A DNA stretch of 64,000 bases from Vibrio celticus (GCF_024347335.1 NZ_AP025463.1:1240001-1304000); one strand, 5' to 3'. Numbered from the stretch's first letter, positions 36,072 to 44,197 are shown. Program-made: numbers and translations. Notes: generated by a model from the sequence alone, not told the origin.

Positions 36072-36438
36072 GTCAGTACTCAAGCAAGAAGATCTAACTC
36101 AGTTAGATGACTTCACAACGAAGTTGAGCGACCTGCAAGGCAGCATAATGGTGGCAGGGCACACCGACCAATCGGGTTCACTTTCTTACAATGAAAAGCT
36201 GGCAGAGCGCCGCGCAGAAACGGTGGTTTAATACCTCAAAACCAAACTCGACCCTAAGCAGTTCATCTGGGAAGTGAAGTCATTTGGTAAGTTGCAGCCC
36301 GCGATTAATGAACGCTCTGAAAAAGCCGATGCATTAAACCGCCGCGCGTTCATTGTGTTCAAAGAATCTGATATTACCGCCGAACAGCAAGCTCTTGCTG
36401 GCAGTGAACAAGAAGCGGTGAGCAGCGAGAGCGATTAG
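36055..36438 (+). pseudogene. OmpA C-terminal domain remnant of the broken lipoprotein gene
   Basis: In the +1 frame relative to the lipoprotein gene, coding for an OmpA-type peptidoglycan-binding domain resumes: HFDFDKSVLKQEDLTQLDDF, then GHTDQSGSLSYNEKLAERRAETVV. A TAA at 36229-36231 interrupts it, and the same frame continues YLKTKLDPKQFIWEVKSFGK ... LNRRAFIVF to a stop at 36438. Removing one base near 36054 and reading through the stop would restore one protein of about 636 residues. Two lesions in about 180 bases point to decay. Confidence 0.8.
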
Positions 36439-36484
36439 ACATCAACAAAGAATAACGAATAGTTACCTCTATAATAAAACGCCG

Positions 36485-36512
36485 AAAAGCCCCATATGTT
36501 GGGGCTTTTTGT
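36485..36512 (+). terminator. Terminator after the broken OmpA lipoprotein gene
   Basis: Stem AAAAGCCCC / GGGGCTTTT with a 7-base loop and T run. Confidence 0.87.
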
Positions 36513-36545
36513 TGCTTGCTCTACGGATTAAGTTGGGTCGAAGAG

Positions 36546-36974
36546 CTATTCAGATGGCAAATTCTGTTTCAATTCCAGAAGCATTCGATAAACACTTTCT
36601 CCAGACATCTCATATGGATTGAATTGGTTGGATGTCGAAAACTGTAAGTTCACCAATTCGGTTAGGCTTGATTGAGGGATATCACCCATAGACCAATCTC
36701 CAAATTGGCGACAGTCTATTTCCCTGAAATACAAGATCATCACATCTTTGTGGCGTTTATCATTCAGGATGTGATTGTAAGTTTGATTAACTGCACTTCT
36801 AGAACCTTCAATACATTGAAGAAAATACTTATCGTTGTGGCTAAGAAGGCCTGTTAAGTGGCTCTGCTTATTACGGTCATGTGAAATCTGAAGAATGTCG
36901 TTCAAAGCCTGAGAGTCGCAACTTTCACAGAGTGTACTGACATAAATTAACCGAGTTAGGAACATAGGCATCAT
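36546..36974 (-). CDS. BLUF-domain blue-light sensor
   Basis: Short flavin photoreceptor of 142 residues made almost only of the BLUF domain. Key positions are visible: the Tyr in RLIYVS (about residue 11), the Asn in HDRNKQSHLTGLL (about residue 34) and the Gln in KYFLQCIEGSR (about residue 53), which form the hydrogen-bond switch around FAD. No output domain is attached, so it probably acts by protein-protein contact, as short BLUF proteins such as PixD or YcgF-like regulators do. The partner is unknown. An upstream ATG cluster (36974/36971/36965) leaves the exact start open. Confidence 0.87.
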   Translation of the reverse strand: MMPMFLTRLIYVSTLCESCDSQALNDILQISHDRNKQSHLTGLLSHNDKYFLQCIEGSRSAVNQTYNHILNDKRHKDVMILYFREIDCRQFGDWSMGDIPQSSLTELVNLQFSTSNQFNPYEMSGESVYRMLLELKQNLPSE

Positions 36975-37170
36975 TTCGAATTTTTGTACAAAGGGTATTA
37001 ATAAATATAAGCCAAGTTCATGGAATTGCGAGTCATTGATTTAATTATCACTCGGTGGCTTTTGGAAGAGAAGAGGATGGGATGACGTAGAAAAGAACTG
37101 GTCGCAAGATACGCTAAAATGACTCGAATGTTGGTTATTCAATCATTTTAGCGGCCTGCTAGTGATCTCG

Positions 37171-37362
37171 TTAGTTGTTTAGAATTGAAATCGATTCAAC
37201 GTTTGAAGACGCATCAAAACGAACATTGACCAACACACTCTCTCGTTCGAAAGTCACATCATCAAAGTCAGTAGCCGCGATCTTGAATCCATTTCTTGCG
37301 AATAAACTCGTCACTGTTGTTCGTTGTTTCTGTTCCATAGCGCATGTCAGTAGTTCGTTCAT
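37171..37362 (-). CDS. Small hypothetical protein, 63 residues
   Basis: The ATG at 37362 is preceded by GGAG seven bases upstream. The protein (MNELLTCAMEQKQRTTVTSL...) alternates acidic and hydrophobic residues and could form a small alpha/beta fold (ESVLVNVRFDASSNVESISIL). I do not recognise a family. The opposite strand also has an open frame here, but it has no ribosome-binding site and an unnatural composition, so I prefer this strand. Confidence 0.5.
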   Translation of the reverse strand: MNELLTCAMEQKQRTTVTSLFARNGFKIAATDFDDVTFERESVLVNVRFDASSNVESISILNN

Positions 37363-37374
37363 CGTGATCTCCAT

Positions 37375-37890
37375 TAGGTAACCGTGTGCATAATGTAAGC
37401 GTACAGACTCTACATTATGAGATCAATTGCTTAATCGATAAGCTATGTTGATATGTTCAATTGAGTGATTAGGATATTTGAACGTCAAATGGATAAGAGT
37501 CGAGAAAGTTATGCAACTTATGATAAGTAGAGCGTTATGTGACCACTGTTCAGCATTCCTTGAACACGAAAGTGGTCGTAAAAATCGCGTTGAAATAAGT
37601 GGTTACAAAGCAGGAGGAATTATGCCCGCCGTTTGGTATGTTTGGTCGGTTATTGGAAATATTATCGGCCTATATCTCACTTAACTAAAGTACATCGATT
37701 TACGACGAGTAGACTCCTCAATAAGCCTTCTTTTTATTTGAATTTTATATGCTAAGTGGAGTTGTTATAACTGTTATTAATTGCATAGGCTTGATTTTAA
37801 TATTGGTTTGATTTATAAAATAAGCATTCGTTCATTAACTTCATGATTATATTAGTTTTTACTAACCTTTAAATAACATGGAGAAAGGCG
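37375..37890. other. AT-rich gap with one possible peptide gene
   Basis: About 515 bases between small genes. The only coding signal is the short peptide gene at 37622. A longer in-frame opening from 37511 (57 residues, with CDHC) is possible but lacks a good ribosome-binding site. The rest (37685-37890) is very AT-rich and featureless to me. Confidence 0.45.
37622..37684 (+). CDS. Putative 20-residue hydrophobic membrane peptide
   Basis: The reading frame encodes MPAVWYVWSVIGNIIGLYLT and is preceded by a textbook AGGAGG five bases before the ATG, one of the best ribosome-binding sites in the window. The peptide is a single hydrophobic helix with a WYVW start that recalls the small cytochrome-bd subunit CydX (WYFAW), but no cyd genes are near. 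It could be a small membrane protein, a type I toxin-like peptide or a leader. A longer frame starting at 37511 would include it as its tail. Confidence 0.4.
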   Translation: MPAVWYVWSVIGNIIGLYLT

Positions 37891-38316
37891 ATGAATAAGA
37901 ACCAAACACGCAACAGGTTAGCGAATTTAGTGCGACTTCGTAGGTCATACAAAGCATCAGACTTTCTGGTGAGTTCTGATGAACTCCGAGTTAAAAAAGA
38001 TGTGTATAGATTACGTAAAATCAAACAGTTAGAAATTCGTCAATTGGGTCTTAAAGAAAACGCAATCAATATCGTTTCGTTGGCTTTAGTCCTCACGGCG
38101 GCGACTTGGGCATTTGTTCCTCAGTTCGGTTTACCAATGCTTGCACTGACCTTTATTTTGGCGTTTGTTACATGGCGACGATATGAGTTGCGTGCAGAGT
38201 TTAAAGGGGCCGATGAAACTGGCGACCATTGGGTTTCCGTGGCGCGCGGTTGTACTCGAGAAGAGTTCAAAGTATTGAAAAACGTTGAATTGGCTTTACG
38301 CGATCAGCTGTCTTAG
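37891..38316 (+). CDS. Hypothetical membrane protein, 141 residues
   Basis: Good GGAGAAAGG ribosome-binding site. A basic, probably helical N-terminal half (about residues 1-58, MNKNQTRNRLANLVRLRRSY) precedes two closely spaced membrane segments (about residues 60-78 and 84-100), followed by a cytoplasmic tail with a conserved-looking block VARGCTREEFKVLKNVELALRDQLS. I do not recognise a family. It stands alone with a terminator downstream. Confidence 0.7.
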   Translation: MNKNQTRNRLANLVRLRRSYKASDFLVSSDELRVKKDVYRLRKIKQLEIRQLGLKENAINIVSLALVLTAATWAFVPQFGLPMLALTFILAFVTWRRYELRAEFKGADETGDHWVSVARGCTREEFKVLKNVELALRDQLS

Positions 38317-38369
38317 TGGCTAGATCTGTTAAGGTCTTATAAGCGTTAAGCTCCCATAATCAACAAGGC

Positions 38370-38394
38370 TCGTCATTGTATGGCGAGCTTTTTA
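38370..38394 (+). terminator. Terminator after the hypothetical membrane protein gene
   Basis: Stem GCTCGTCAT / ATGGCGAGC (one G-U pair) followed by a T run. Confidence 0.75.
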
Positions 38395-38528
38395 TTTTCT
38401 GAAAAACACAGATAGTGCAGGTTACTTTGAGAGGCCAATGCTTATATGTGTAATGGGGATTGATATGAATCTTAAGTCACGGCATTTGTGATGCTCTTTG
38501 TGGTTTTGAATATAGGGAGAGGGTGGAA

Positions 38529-39341
38529 ATGAATACACGAGTCAGTGAGAGTTCTTTTAAAAGGCTCATCCAGTTAGTTGGTTGTGTTTTGATTATAGTG
38601 TTGAGCAATAGTCGACTCTCCAATGCTCAAAGCATCGAGTTTCCTACTTGTGCGAAGAGTGAGGTTTTGAATACAGAGATCCATCTTTATGTTGATGAAT
38701 CTGTATTAGCCGAATATTCCAAAGCATTTGTGGCCTCTAAAATAGCGACATGGGAAAGCTATTCGAATCTGGTGTTGAAAAACTCCTGCATTCCTATGAC
38801 GCGAAAAGTCACCAAGGTGATTTATACGTCTGAAATTGACAGCCTTTGGTTTCAAGATTTGGGGGCAGCAGAGAGGTTATTAAAATTATCGATGGAAGAA
38901 CCGATTCCAGAAGCAACAGAAGACGGCGTCCCCATTTTTACTGGGATAGTATTTTCTAATTATAATTTTAGCTTTGAGTCTGATTATTGTGGTATGTCAT
39001 CTTCGGTATCCTACTTTTTTTCTTTAGCGATAAACTGCCCTGATTACTTAATGGAGCATGAAATTGGCCATTTAAGTGGTGCTAATCATGACTATAAAAC
39101 GTTATTGAAAGACTTTGATAGTATCGAAAGTTACATTTCTGGAACGTATCCAAGAGCTCCTCAATATTCCTTCGGCGCAATTTGTGCTGATAGAGGCACA
39201 GTGATGTCTTATGAGCGAGATGTTATACCTGCTTATTCCAGCCCGGACATCAAAGTGGATGGCATAAAATGCGGAGATAGCAAACACCACAATAATGCAA
39301 GAGTGCTTAGAGAGTTCGCACAAGCTTATTTAACCCCATGA
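38529..39341 (+). CDS. Secreted metzincin-type metalloprotease
   Basis: Exported zinc protease candidate of 270 residues. An N-terminal hydrophobic signal (about residues 14-26) ends near LSNAQS. The zinc site HEIGHLSGANHD (residues 177-188) is a full metzincin HExxHxxGxxH motif followed by Asp, and VMSY (about 225-228) is the Met-turn, followed by YSSP as in reprolysin-like enzymes. Six cysteines in the mature part suggest disulfides. ATG 38529 is favoured over GTG 38523. The rest of the protein matches no family I can name, and the target is unknown. Confidence 0.75.
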   Translation: MNTRVSESSFKRLIQLVGCVLIIVLSNSRLSNAQSIEFPTCAKSEVLNTEIHLYVDESVLAEYSKAFVASKIATWESYSNLVLKNSCIPMTRKVTKVIYTSEIDSLWFQDLGAAERLLKLSMEEPIPEATEDGVPIFTGIVFSNYNFSFESDYCGMSSSVSYFFSLAINCPDYLMEHEIGHLSGANHDYKTLLKDFDSIESYISGTYPRAPQYSFGAICADRGTVMSYERDVIPAYSSPDIKVDGIKCGDSKHHNNARVLREFAQAYLTP

Positions 39342-39487
39342 TTGCCTCGCTGCTAGATTGGTAGTCATCCGATTTAGTTACTTTATTATTAATGGTTATT
39401 ATGAGATTACTAGCTGTTGTGGTCGAGATTAATCCCTCTAGAAGTTAGACCAAGAACCATACCTAAGCACCAAACCAAGGAGAGAAG

Positions 39488-40009
39488 ATGCAAGTAACTA
39501 TTAGGCCCGCCATGCCAAGCGAATTGGCCGCCATTTATGCATTGGTTATCTCAAACGATGAGTGGACGAAGTTTAACGGCCCTTATTTTCCATACTCACC
39601 GCCATCACTAGAAGAGTTTGAAAGCCGTTCGTTTCAACGGTTACTCAATGGATCCGACTTACAGTTGGTGGTTGTAGACGATGTGCCTGTAGGAACCGTC
39701 AGTTGTTATTGGGAGTGTGAAGAGACACGTTGGCTTGAAGCCGGAGTAGTCATTTATAACTCCGACTATTGGGGGCAGGGTATTGCTGCGTTAGCTCTTC
39801 CTCTTTGGGTATCCTGTCTATTCAAAAACAAGCAGATAGAGCGTGTCGGTTTAACCACTTGGTCGGGTAATCCGCGGATGATGTCACTAGCCCTCAAATT
39901 AGGCTTCCAGCAAGAAGCTAGGCTAAGAAAAGTGCGTTATTACCAAGGCGAGTATTATGACTCGATTAAGTATGGTCTATTGCGTTCTGAGTGGCTGGAA
40001 AGCAAATAG
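39488..40009 (+). CDS. GNAT-family N-acetyltransferase (RimJ/RimL-like)
   Basis: Acetyl-CoA-dependent acetyltransferase of 173 residues with a GGAG ribosome-binding site. The acetyl-CoA region is VVIYNSDYWGQGIAALALPLW (about residues 88-108), and GLTTWSGNPRMMSLALKLGFQQEARLR (about 122-148) is the typical C-terminal GNAT block. It resembles acetyltransferases of ribosomal N-termini and small amines. The substrate is unknown. Confidence 0.87.
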   Translation: MQVTIRPAMPSELAAIYALVISNDEWTKFNGPYFPYSPPSLEEFESRSFQRLLNGSDLQLVVVDDVPVGTVSCYWECEETRWLEAGVVIYNSDYWGQGIAALALPLWVSCLFKNKQIERVGLTTWSGNPRMMSLALKLGFQQEARLRKVRYYQGEYYDSIKYGLLRSEWLESK

Positions 40010-40132
40010 CCATAATTTGAGTTAGCTTGTTGTTTTATTGAACTTTATAAGGCGTGGAGTTCAAAGTGGTCACTTGTGATCTTTAAATCTAAGACGGGCG
40101 TATTTCTTCCAGTTTATAAAGGAAGAGTATGC

Positions 40133-40384
40133 ATGATGCTATCTAAAGAGAATGAATCAAGAATTATCGAAATGGCGTGGGAAGACCGAACGCCATTTGA
40201 GGCAATAGAGCACCAATTTGGTTTAAATGAATCACAAGTGATTCGTTTTATGCGTAGCCATCTCAAGCTTGGCAGTTTTAAGCTGTGGCGCTCACGTGTT
40301 TCTGGGCGCTCGACCAAGCATGTAAAACTGCGCAGTTCGGACGTCTCGAGAGGTTATTGTCCGACTCAGTACAAGCATCGTTAA
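40133..40384 (+). CDS. TIGR03643 family (DUF2805) small protein
   Basis: 83-84 residues from ATG 40133 (or 40136), with GGAAGAG upstream; the longer frame from 40076 is unlikely. RIIEMAWEDRTPFEAIEHQF and SQVIRFMRSHLKLGSFKLWR (a helix-turn-helix-like core) plus RVSGRSTKH match TIGR03643. Function is unknown, but the fold suggests nucleic-acid binding. Confidence 0.82.
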   Translation: MMLSKENESRIIEMAWEDRTPFEAIEHQFGLNESQVIRFMRSHLKLGSFKLWRSRVSGRSTKHVKLRSSDVSRGYCPTQYKHR

Positions 40385-40433
40385 AAGAGGGGATGCCCAG
40401 CCAGTATCCCAAATCAACACACAGATATGGGAA

Positions 40434-40838
40434 ATGAAAGGAATGAAACAATTTTGCGCTCTACTTTTGGTGCTGCTTAGCTTCGGCATCAGTCATGTTC
40501 AAGCGAATGATACGCGACTTAAGCAAGCTTACGTAAATCACCAAAGCGACGTTCAGGTGCGCGGATCGGGTACGGTGTATCGAGTACTTCCTGATGATAA
40601 TAAAGGCTCTCGACATCAGAAATTCATTTTGCGACTCGATAGCGGACAAACCTTGTTAGTCGCACATAATATTGACTTAGCGCCTCGTGTTCAGGGACTG
40701 GCAAAGGGCGATCGAGTTGAATTTTATGGTGAATATGAATGGAACAAGAAAGGTGGCGTAATGCACTGGACGCACAAAGATCCTCGTAATCATCACACTC
40801 ATGGTTGGTTGAAGCATAACGGGAAAGTATACGAGTAA
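40434..40838 (+). CDS. DUF3465 exported protein
   Basis: Periplasmic or secreted small protein of 134 residues. The signal peptide ends SHVQA-N (about residue 25). The mature domain GTVYRVLPDDNKGSRHQKFI and GDRVEFYGEYEWNKKGGVMHW ... THGWLKHNGKVYE follow DUF3465, whose oligonucleotide/oligosaccharide-binding-like beta barrel is of unknown function. The start may be ATG 40434 or 40443. It lies 49 bases after the TIGR03643 gene. Confidence 0.85.
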   Translation: MKGMKQFCALLLVLLSFGISHVQANDTRLKQAYVNHQSDVQVRGSGTVYRVLPDDNKGSRHQKFILRLDSGQTLLVAHNIDLAPRVQGLAKGDRVEFYGEYEWNKKGGVMHWTHKDPRNHHTHGWLKHNGKVYE

Positions 40839-40888
40839 ACACCTCCGAGGCTTTTCCCTTCATGGCTATAAAATAAAAAGGAATTTTG

Positions 40889-41425
40889 ATGTTTAAGCTG
40901 GAAACTGACAGGTTGATTCTTCGAGATATGAGTCTTGAAGACGAGTGTGCCTTTGTTGCGATCTCTCAAGACGCAAAGTATCAACGTTTCTATGATGAAA
41001 GTGATTGCGAACCTAACAAATATCGAGAGCTAACTCAGTTGTTTGTTGCGCAGGCTTTGGAAGTACCTCGCCAGTCCTATCAGCTAGCGGTTGAAAGCAA
41101 AGACTCGGGGAAGTTTATTGGAACCGTTTGTTTGCGCCTTGAGGGCGATAAACAAGCTTCGATGGGCTGTGCTTTCTCAAGGGAAATTCAGGGACAAGGG
41201 CTTTCTATAGAAGCTTCTAAAGCCCTCGCTGATTTTGGTTTCTCAGAGTTAGGCATACACCGTATTTACGCGGAAACCATAAGCAAGAACTTGGCTGCGA
41301 TTAAATTGTGTAAGTCACTAGGAATGAAACAAGAAGCGTGTTTTAAAGATCATCGATTCTTCAAAGGTCAATGGTGGGATACAGTTGTGTTGGCGGTTGT
41401 TCGATCTGATTGGAAAAAGGCTTAG
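40889..41425 (+). CDS. GNAT-family N-acetyltransferase (RimJ/RimL-like)
   Basis: 178 residues from ATG 40889, with AAGGA upstream. LETDRLILRDMSLED is the classic RimJ/RimL start, and IQGQGLSIEASKALADFGF (about residues 105-123) is the acetyl-CoA loop, followed by RIYAETISKNLAAIKLCKSLGM. It ends two bases before a nucleotidyltransferase gene, so the two are probably co-translated. It is distinct in sequence from the GNAT at 39488. Confidence 0.88.
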   Translation: MFKLETDRLILRDMSLEDECAFVAISQDAKYQRFYDESDCEPNKYRELTQLFVAQALEVPRQSYQLAVESKDSGKFIGTVCLRLEGDKQASMGCAFSREIQGQGLSIEASKALADFGFSELGIHRIYAETISKNLAAIKLCKSLGMKQEACFKDHRFFKGQWWDTVVLAVVRSDWKKA

Positions 41426-41427
41426 TG

Positions 41428-42201
41428 ATGGAAAGTGGCATACAGAAGCTAGATAAAGGGCTCGATCGAGAAGGGTTCATTCAAAATCTTTATTCGCCAA
41501 AGAACATTGCGCCTGAATTTCAAGACGTGGTGTCAGCAGTCGTTGATTCGCTGCTAAGAGAACTTCCAGGTCAAGTTGATGGTATCTACTTGTATGGAAG
41601 CGTACCTAGAGGAACGGTCATTGTTGGTGGCTCTGATTTGGATGTTTCTATCGTACTCGCCACGCCTGTTGGTCAGAGAGAAAAGGAAGTCTTTAACCTA
41701 CTTTCCGACACCATACCCCAAACCTATCCTCAAGTGACTAAGCTTGATATTGATCCAGGGTATCTCTCAGAGGTTCTGCAGCCCAACGAAGAATTCCATT
41801 GGCAGTTTTGGCTCAAGCATTGTTGCTGTTGTATTTGGGGGAATGATTTATCTATAAAGTTTCCACGATATAAGCCCAGTAATGAAATAGCCCAAGGTCT
41901 TAATGGCGACTTGTCTACTTTTCTTAAGCAAATGCCCCCGAGTTTCAAAACAATGACTGATGCGGATGTCGTTAAGGTAATTGGCAAAAAGTTAGTTCGA
42001 GCGGCGTATTACTTTGTGGCTGAGAAAGACGGCAGTTGGTACACCAGTCTGAGCCAGTGCGCTGCAGTAGCCAAGCGCTATTACTCTAATCAAAGCGACG
42101 ATATTGAGCTAGCTCATCAATACGCTCTCGGAAATTTGATATCTAAAACAGAAGCTTTTGAATTGTATGAAAGGCTGAGCAAAAAGCTTGTTGTAAATTG
42201 A
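41428..42201 (+). CDS. Nucleotidyltransferase-domain protein (aminoglycoside adenylyltransferase-like)
   Basis: 257 residues. The nucleotidyltransferase motif GSVPRGTVIVGGSDLDV (residues 57-73) has the GS and paired aspartates of the polymerase-beta superfamily. The C-terminal half is helical (KKLVRAAYYFVAEKDGSWYTSLSQC), as in ANT(3'')-type drug-modifying enzymes. A cysteine cluster HCCCCIWG (about residue 131) is odd. Substrate unknown: it could modify an antibiotic, a small molecule or a protein. It follows the GNAT gene with two bases between. Confidence 0.75.
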   Translation: MESGIQKLDKGLDREGFIQNLYSPKNIAPEFQDVVSAVVDSLLRELPGQVDGIYLYGSVPRGTVIVGGSDLDVSIVLATPVGQREKEVFNLLSDTIPQTYPQVTKLDIDPGYLSEVLQPNEEFHWQFWLKHCCCCIWGNDLSIKFPRYKPSNEIAQGLNGDLSTFLKQMPPSFKTMTDADVVKVIGKKLVRAAYYFVAEKDGSWYTSLSQCAAVAKRYYSNQSDDIELAHQYALGNLISKTEAFELYERLSKKLVVN

Positions 42202-42262
42202 ACATTAACACAAGCTAGAACAACAAACTTAACTACCTTTGTAACGGTTTTAGGAAAATTAG

Positions 42263-42655
42263 ATGGATGTCCACGAGTGTGTCTCTTTTATCTTGCTGAA
42301 CGAATCACAAGTATTGCTAGAAAAGCGTAGTAAGTCTAGGGAGACCGATCCCGGTTTAATCACTATACCTGGCGGTCATATTGAACACGGTGAAAACCAG
42401 GTTCAGACACTCTTTCGTGAGATCGACGAAGAGCTTAATGTTGTTCCGATTGATTACCAATACTTGTGTTCGCTTTACCATCCTACGAAGGAACTTCAGT
42501 TGATTCATTATTTTATTGTGAGTGACTGGGAAGGAGATATCACCGCTCAAGAGGCTGATGATGTTAAGTGGTATTCACTAGGTTCAGCTCCTGTTGGTAT
42601 AGCAGCCGATCGTATTGCTTTGAAAGAAGTAGAGCGCGTGGGTAGGTATCTTTAG
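42263..42655 (+). CDS. NUDIX hydrolase
   Basis: 130 residues. The Nudix box is GGHIEHGENQVQTL, then FREIDEELNV (residues 37-60), with the metal-binding REIDEE intact and Asn in the usual second-Gly place. The protein hydrolyses a nucleoside-diphosphate-linked substrate; which one is unknown. It follows the nucleotidyltransferase gene after 61 bases, so the two may share a transcript. Confidence 0.87.
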   Translation: MDVHECVSFILLNESQVLLEKRSKSRETDPGLITIPGGHIEHGENQVQTLFREIDEELNVVPIDYQYLCSLYHPTKELQLIHYFIVSDWEGDITAQEADDVKWYSLGSAPVGIAADRIALKEVERVGRYL

Positions 42656-42680
42656 TTTGGATTCGATAACATGTTTACGA

Positions 42681-42736
42681 CGTTTTTGAGAGCTCAAAAA
42701 CGGTGAAACCCCGATGTTGGTAGCATCGGGGTTTCG
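42681..42736. terminator. Two adjacent palindromes, NUDIX gene / rplY
   Basis: First CGTTTTTGAG / CTCAAAAACG (42681-42702), then GAAACCCCGATG / CATCGGGGTTTC (42705-42735). The second, with AT-rich flanks, is the better terminator. They lie between convergent genes. Confidence 0.65.
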
Positions 42737-42822
42737 AATTTCTAGATTTCTCGACTGGTAAGATCGATTATCTTTTCTATGCAGAAGGTTGGATTAATCC
42801 AATCTTATTCCTTGGTAGGGAA

Positions 42823-43101
42823 TTAGATACGGATGAAGTCCATGTGCTCAACTTTTGGCTTGAACGCGTGACGTTGAACGTCTTGTGGCTTAACCTTAAC
42901 TTCTGCGCCGTCAATCAGTAGAGTGATTGCTTCGTAGAATTCAGGCTTATCCATTTGGTTGATCACTTCAGCGTGAACAAGTTCGATAGCTACAGCTTCA
43001 GCTTCGCCACCGTAGATTACAGCTGGGAATTTACCAGCGTGACGTAGGCGGCGGCTCGCACCTTTACCTAGTTCAGTACGTACTACTGCTTCAAATTTCA
43101 T
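42823..43101 (-). CDS. rplY: Ribosomal protein L25, short form
   Basis: 50S subunit protein that binds 5S rRNA. The 92 residues equal the short L25 of E. coli (94), without the CTC tail domain. MKFEAVVRTELGKGASRRLRHAGKFPAVIYGG is the RNA-binding N-terminus. It is monocistronic with a 5' leader on the minus strand. Confidence 0.95.
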   Translation of the reverse strand: MKFEAVVRTELGKGASRRLRHAGKFPAVIYGGEAEAVAIELVHAEVINQMDKPEFYEAITLLIDGAEVKVKPQDVQRHAFKPKVEHMDFIRI

Positions 43102-43468
43102 AGTTTTACTCTCAAATTAGTAAAAATTAACTTCACACCTCAATGCGACCTTGAGTGTGTGGTAATGCTTAAACATAAAAGTTCATGCTTAAGCGAGCGC
43201 GGATACTAACATCACATTCCAATATGAGCAAGTCAGAAGCCCATCTCAAAGTGAATTTCCTTCGATAATGGGTTCGTTTGGAGATAAAACGTTCGCTAAC
43301 GCTTGTTTAGAGCATTTCCCCCCCTTTTACATCGCAATCCTTATCTATTTATATCATCGCTAAATCATCAAGTTAATGAACGGAAAATGAATGTTTGCCT
43401 AAGACTTGGTTAAGGCTTAGTTCGTTAATCTTAGTGTTAATTAAACAGCAGAATGAATAGGTGAAAAT
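43102..43468. other. Divergent region, rplY / glycosyltransferase
   Basis: 367 bases with no supported gene. It should hold the rplY promoter and leader on the minus strand and the glycosyltransferase promoter on the plus strand. A run of seven C (around 43318-43324) is the only notable tract. Confidence 0.5.
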
Positions 43469-44197
43469 ATGGAACCGGTAAGCATTGTCGTAATTACGCT
43501 AAACGAAGAGAAACGCATTAACCGCTTAATGGAAGAGTTGAGCGTGCAAACCCACCAAGAGTTTGAAGTGATTGTTGTCGACTCGAGCAGTGAAGACAAC
43601 ACAAGAGAAGTGGCGCAAGCTTATGAAAACGCGCTGCCAAAATTAACGGTGCATCACATGGAAAACCGTGGTGTGAGCCTTGGCCGAAACACAGGTGCGT
43701 CATTGGCGCAATACAACAGAATCCTTTTCTTAGATGCTGACGTGAGCTTGCCTCGAAACTTCCTTGCGAAAGCGCTTTATGAACTAGAAGAGAAGAAGCT
43801 TGAAGTGGCGGGTGTGTACATGAGCTCGAAAGGTTTGCCGCTTGTACACAAGTTTGGTTACGGCCTATTTAACGCAGGCTTGTTTACTACTCAGTTCTTT
43901 TTCCCGACGGCGATTGGCGCATGTATTTTCTCGACTAAACGGGCGCATGATGAGATCGGCGGTTTCGACGAAGAGATTGTACTGTGTGAAGACTGTGACT
44001 ACGTAAAACGTGCGAGCAAAACATGGCGATTTAGATTCTTGAATATGACATTTGGCTTTGACCCACGTCGTTTAGACCAAGATGGCGTTGTGAAGACAGG
44101 CTCTACTTATCTTAAAGCCAATGTAAGACGCTTCTTTAAAGGCGAAATGCGTAACAACGAGATGAACTACAAGTTTGGTCACTACAAAGAACAGTAA
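43469..44197 (+). CDS. Family 2 glycosyltransferase
   Basis: Cytoplasmic or membrane-associated GT-A glycosyltransferase of 242 residues. VSIVVITLNEEKRINRLMEEL opens the nucleotide-sugar fold, FEVIVVDSSSEDNT follows, and LFLDADVSLPRNF (about residues 88-100) carries the DXD metal motif. GGFDEEIVLCEDCDYVKRA supplies the acceptor-side acidic pair. No membrane domain. It ends 14 bases before the DedA-LssY gene, so an operon acting on a lipid-linked sugar is plausible. Confidence 0.88.
   Translation: MEPVSIVVITLNEEKRINRLMEELSVQTHQEFEVIVVDSSSEDNTREVAQAYENALPKLTVHHMENRGVSLGRNTGASLAQYNRILFLDADVSLPRNFLAKALYELEEKKLEVAGVYMSSKGLPLVHKFGYGLFNAGLFTTQFFFPTAIGACIFSTKRAHDEIGGFDEEIVLCEDCDYVKRASKTWRFRFLNMTFGFDPRRLDQDGVVKTGSTYLKANVRRFFKGEMRNNEMNYKFGHYKEQ

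Noticed and set aside
37175..37381. Plus-strand reading frame opposite the small gene at 37171
   Set aside because: No ribosome-binding site, and Ser/Val-rich composition typical of an antisense frame; the minus-strand frame has a GGAG site.
36546..42655. Integron cassette array
   Set aside because: The genes are short and varied, but I found no attC-like repeats, no shared direct repeats between them and no integrase gene.
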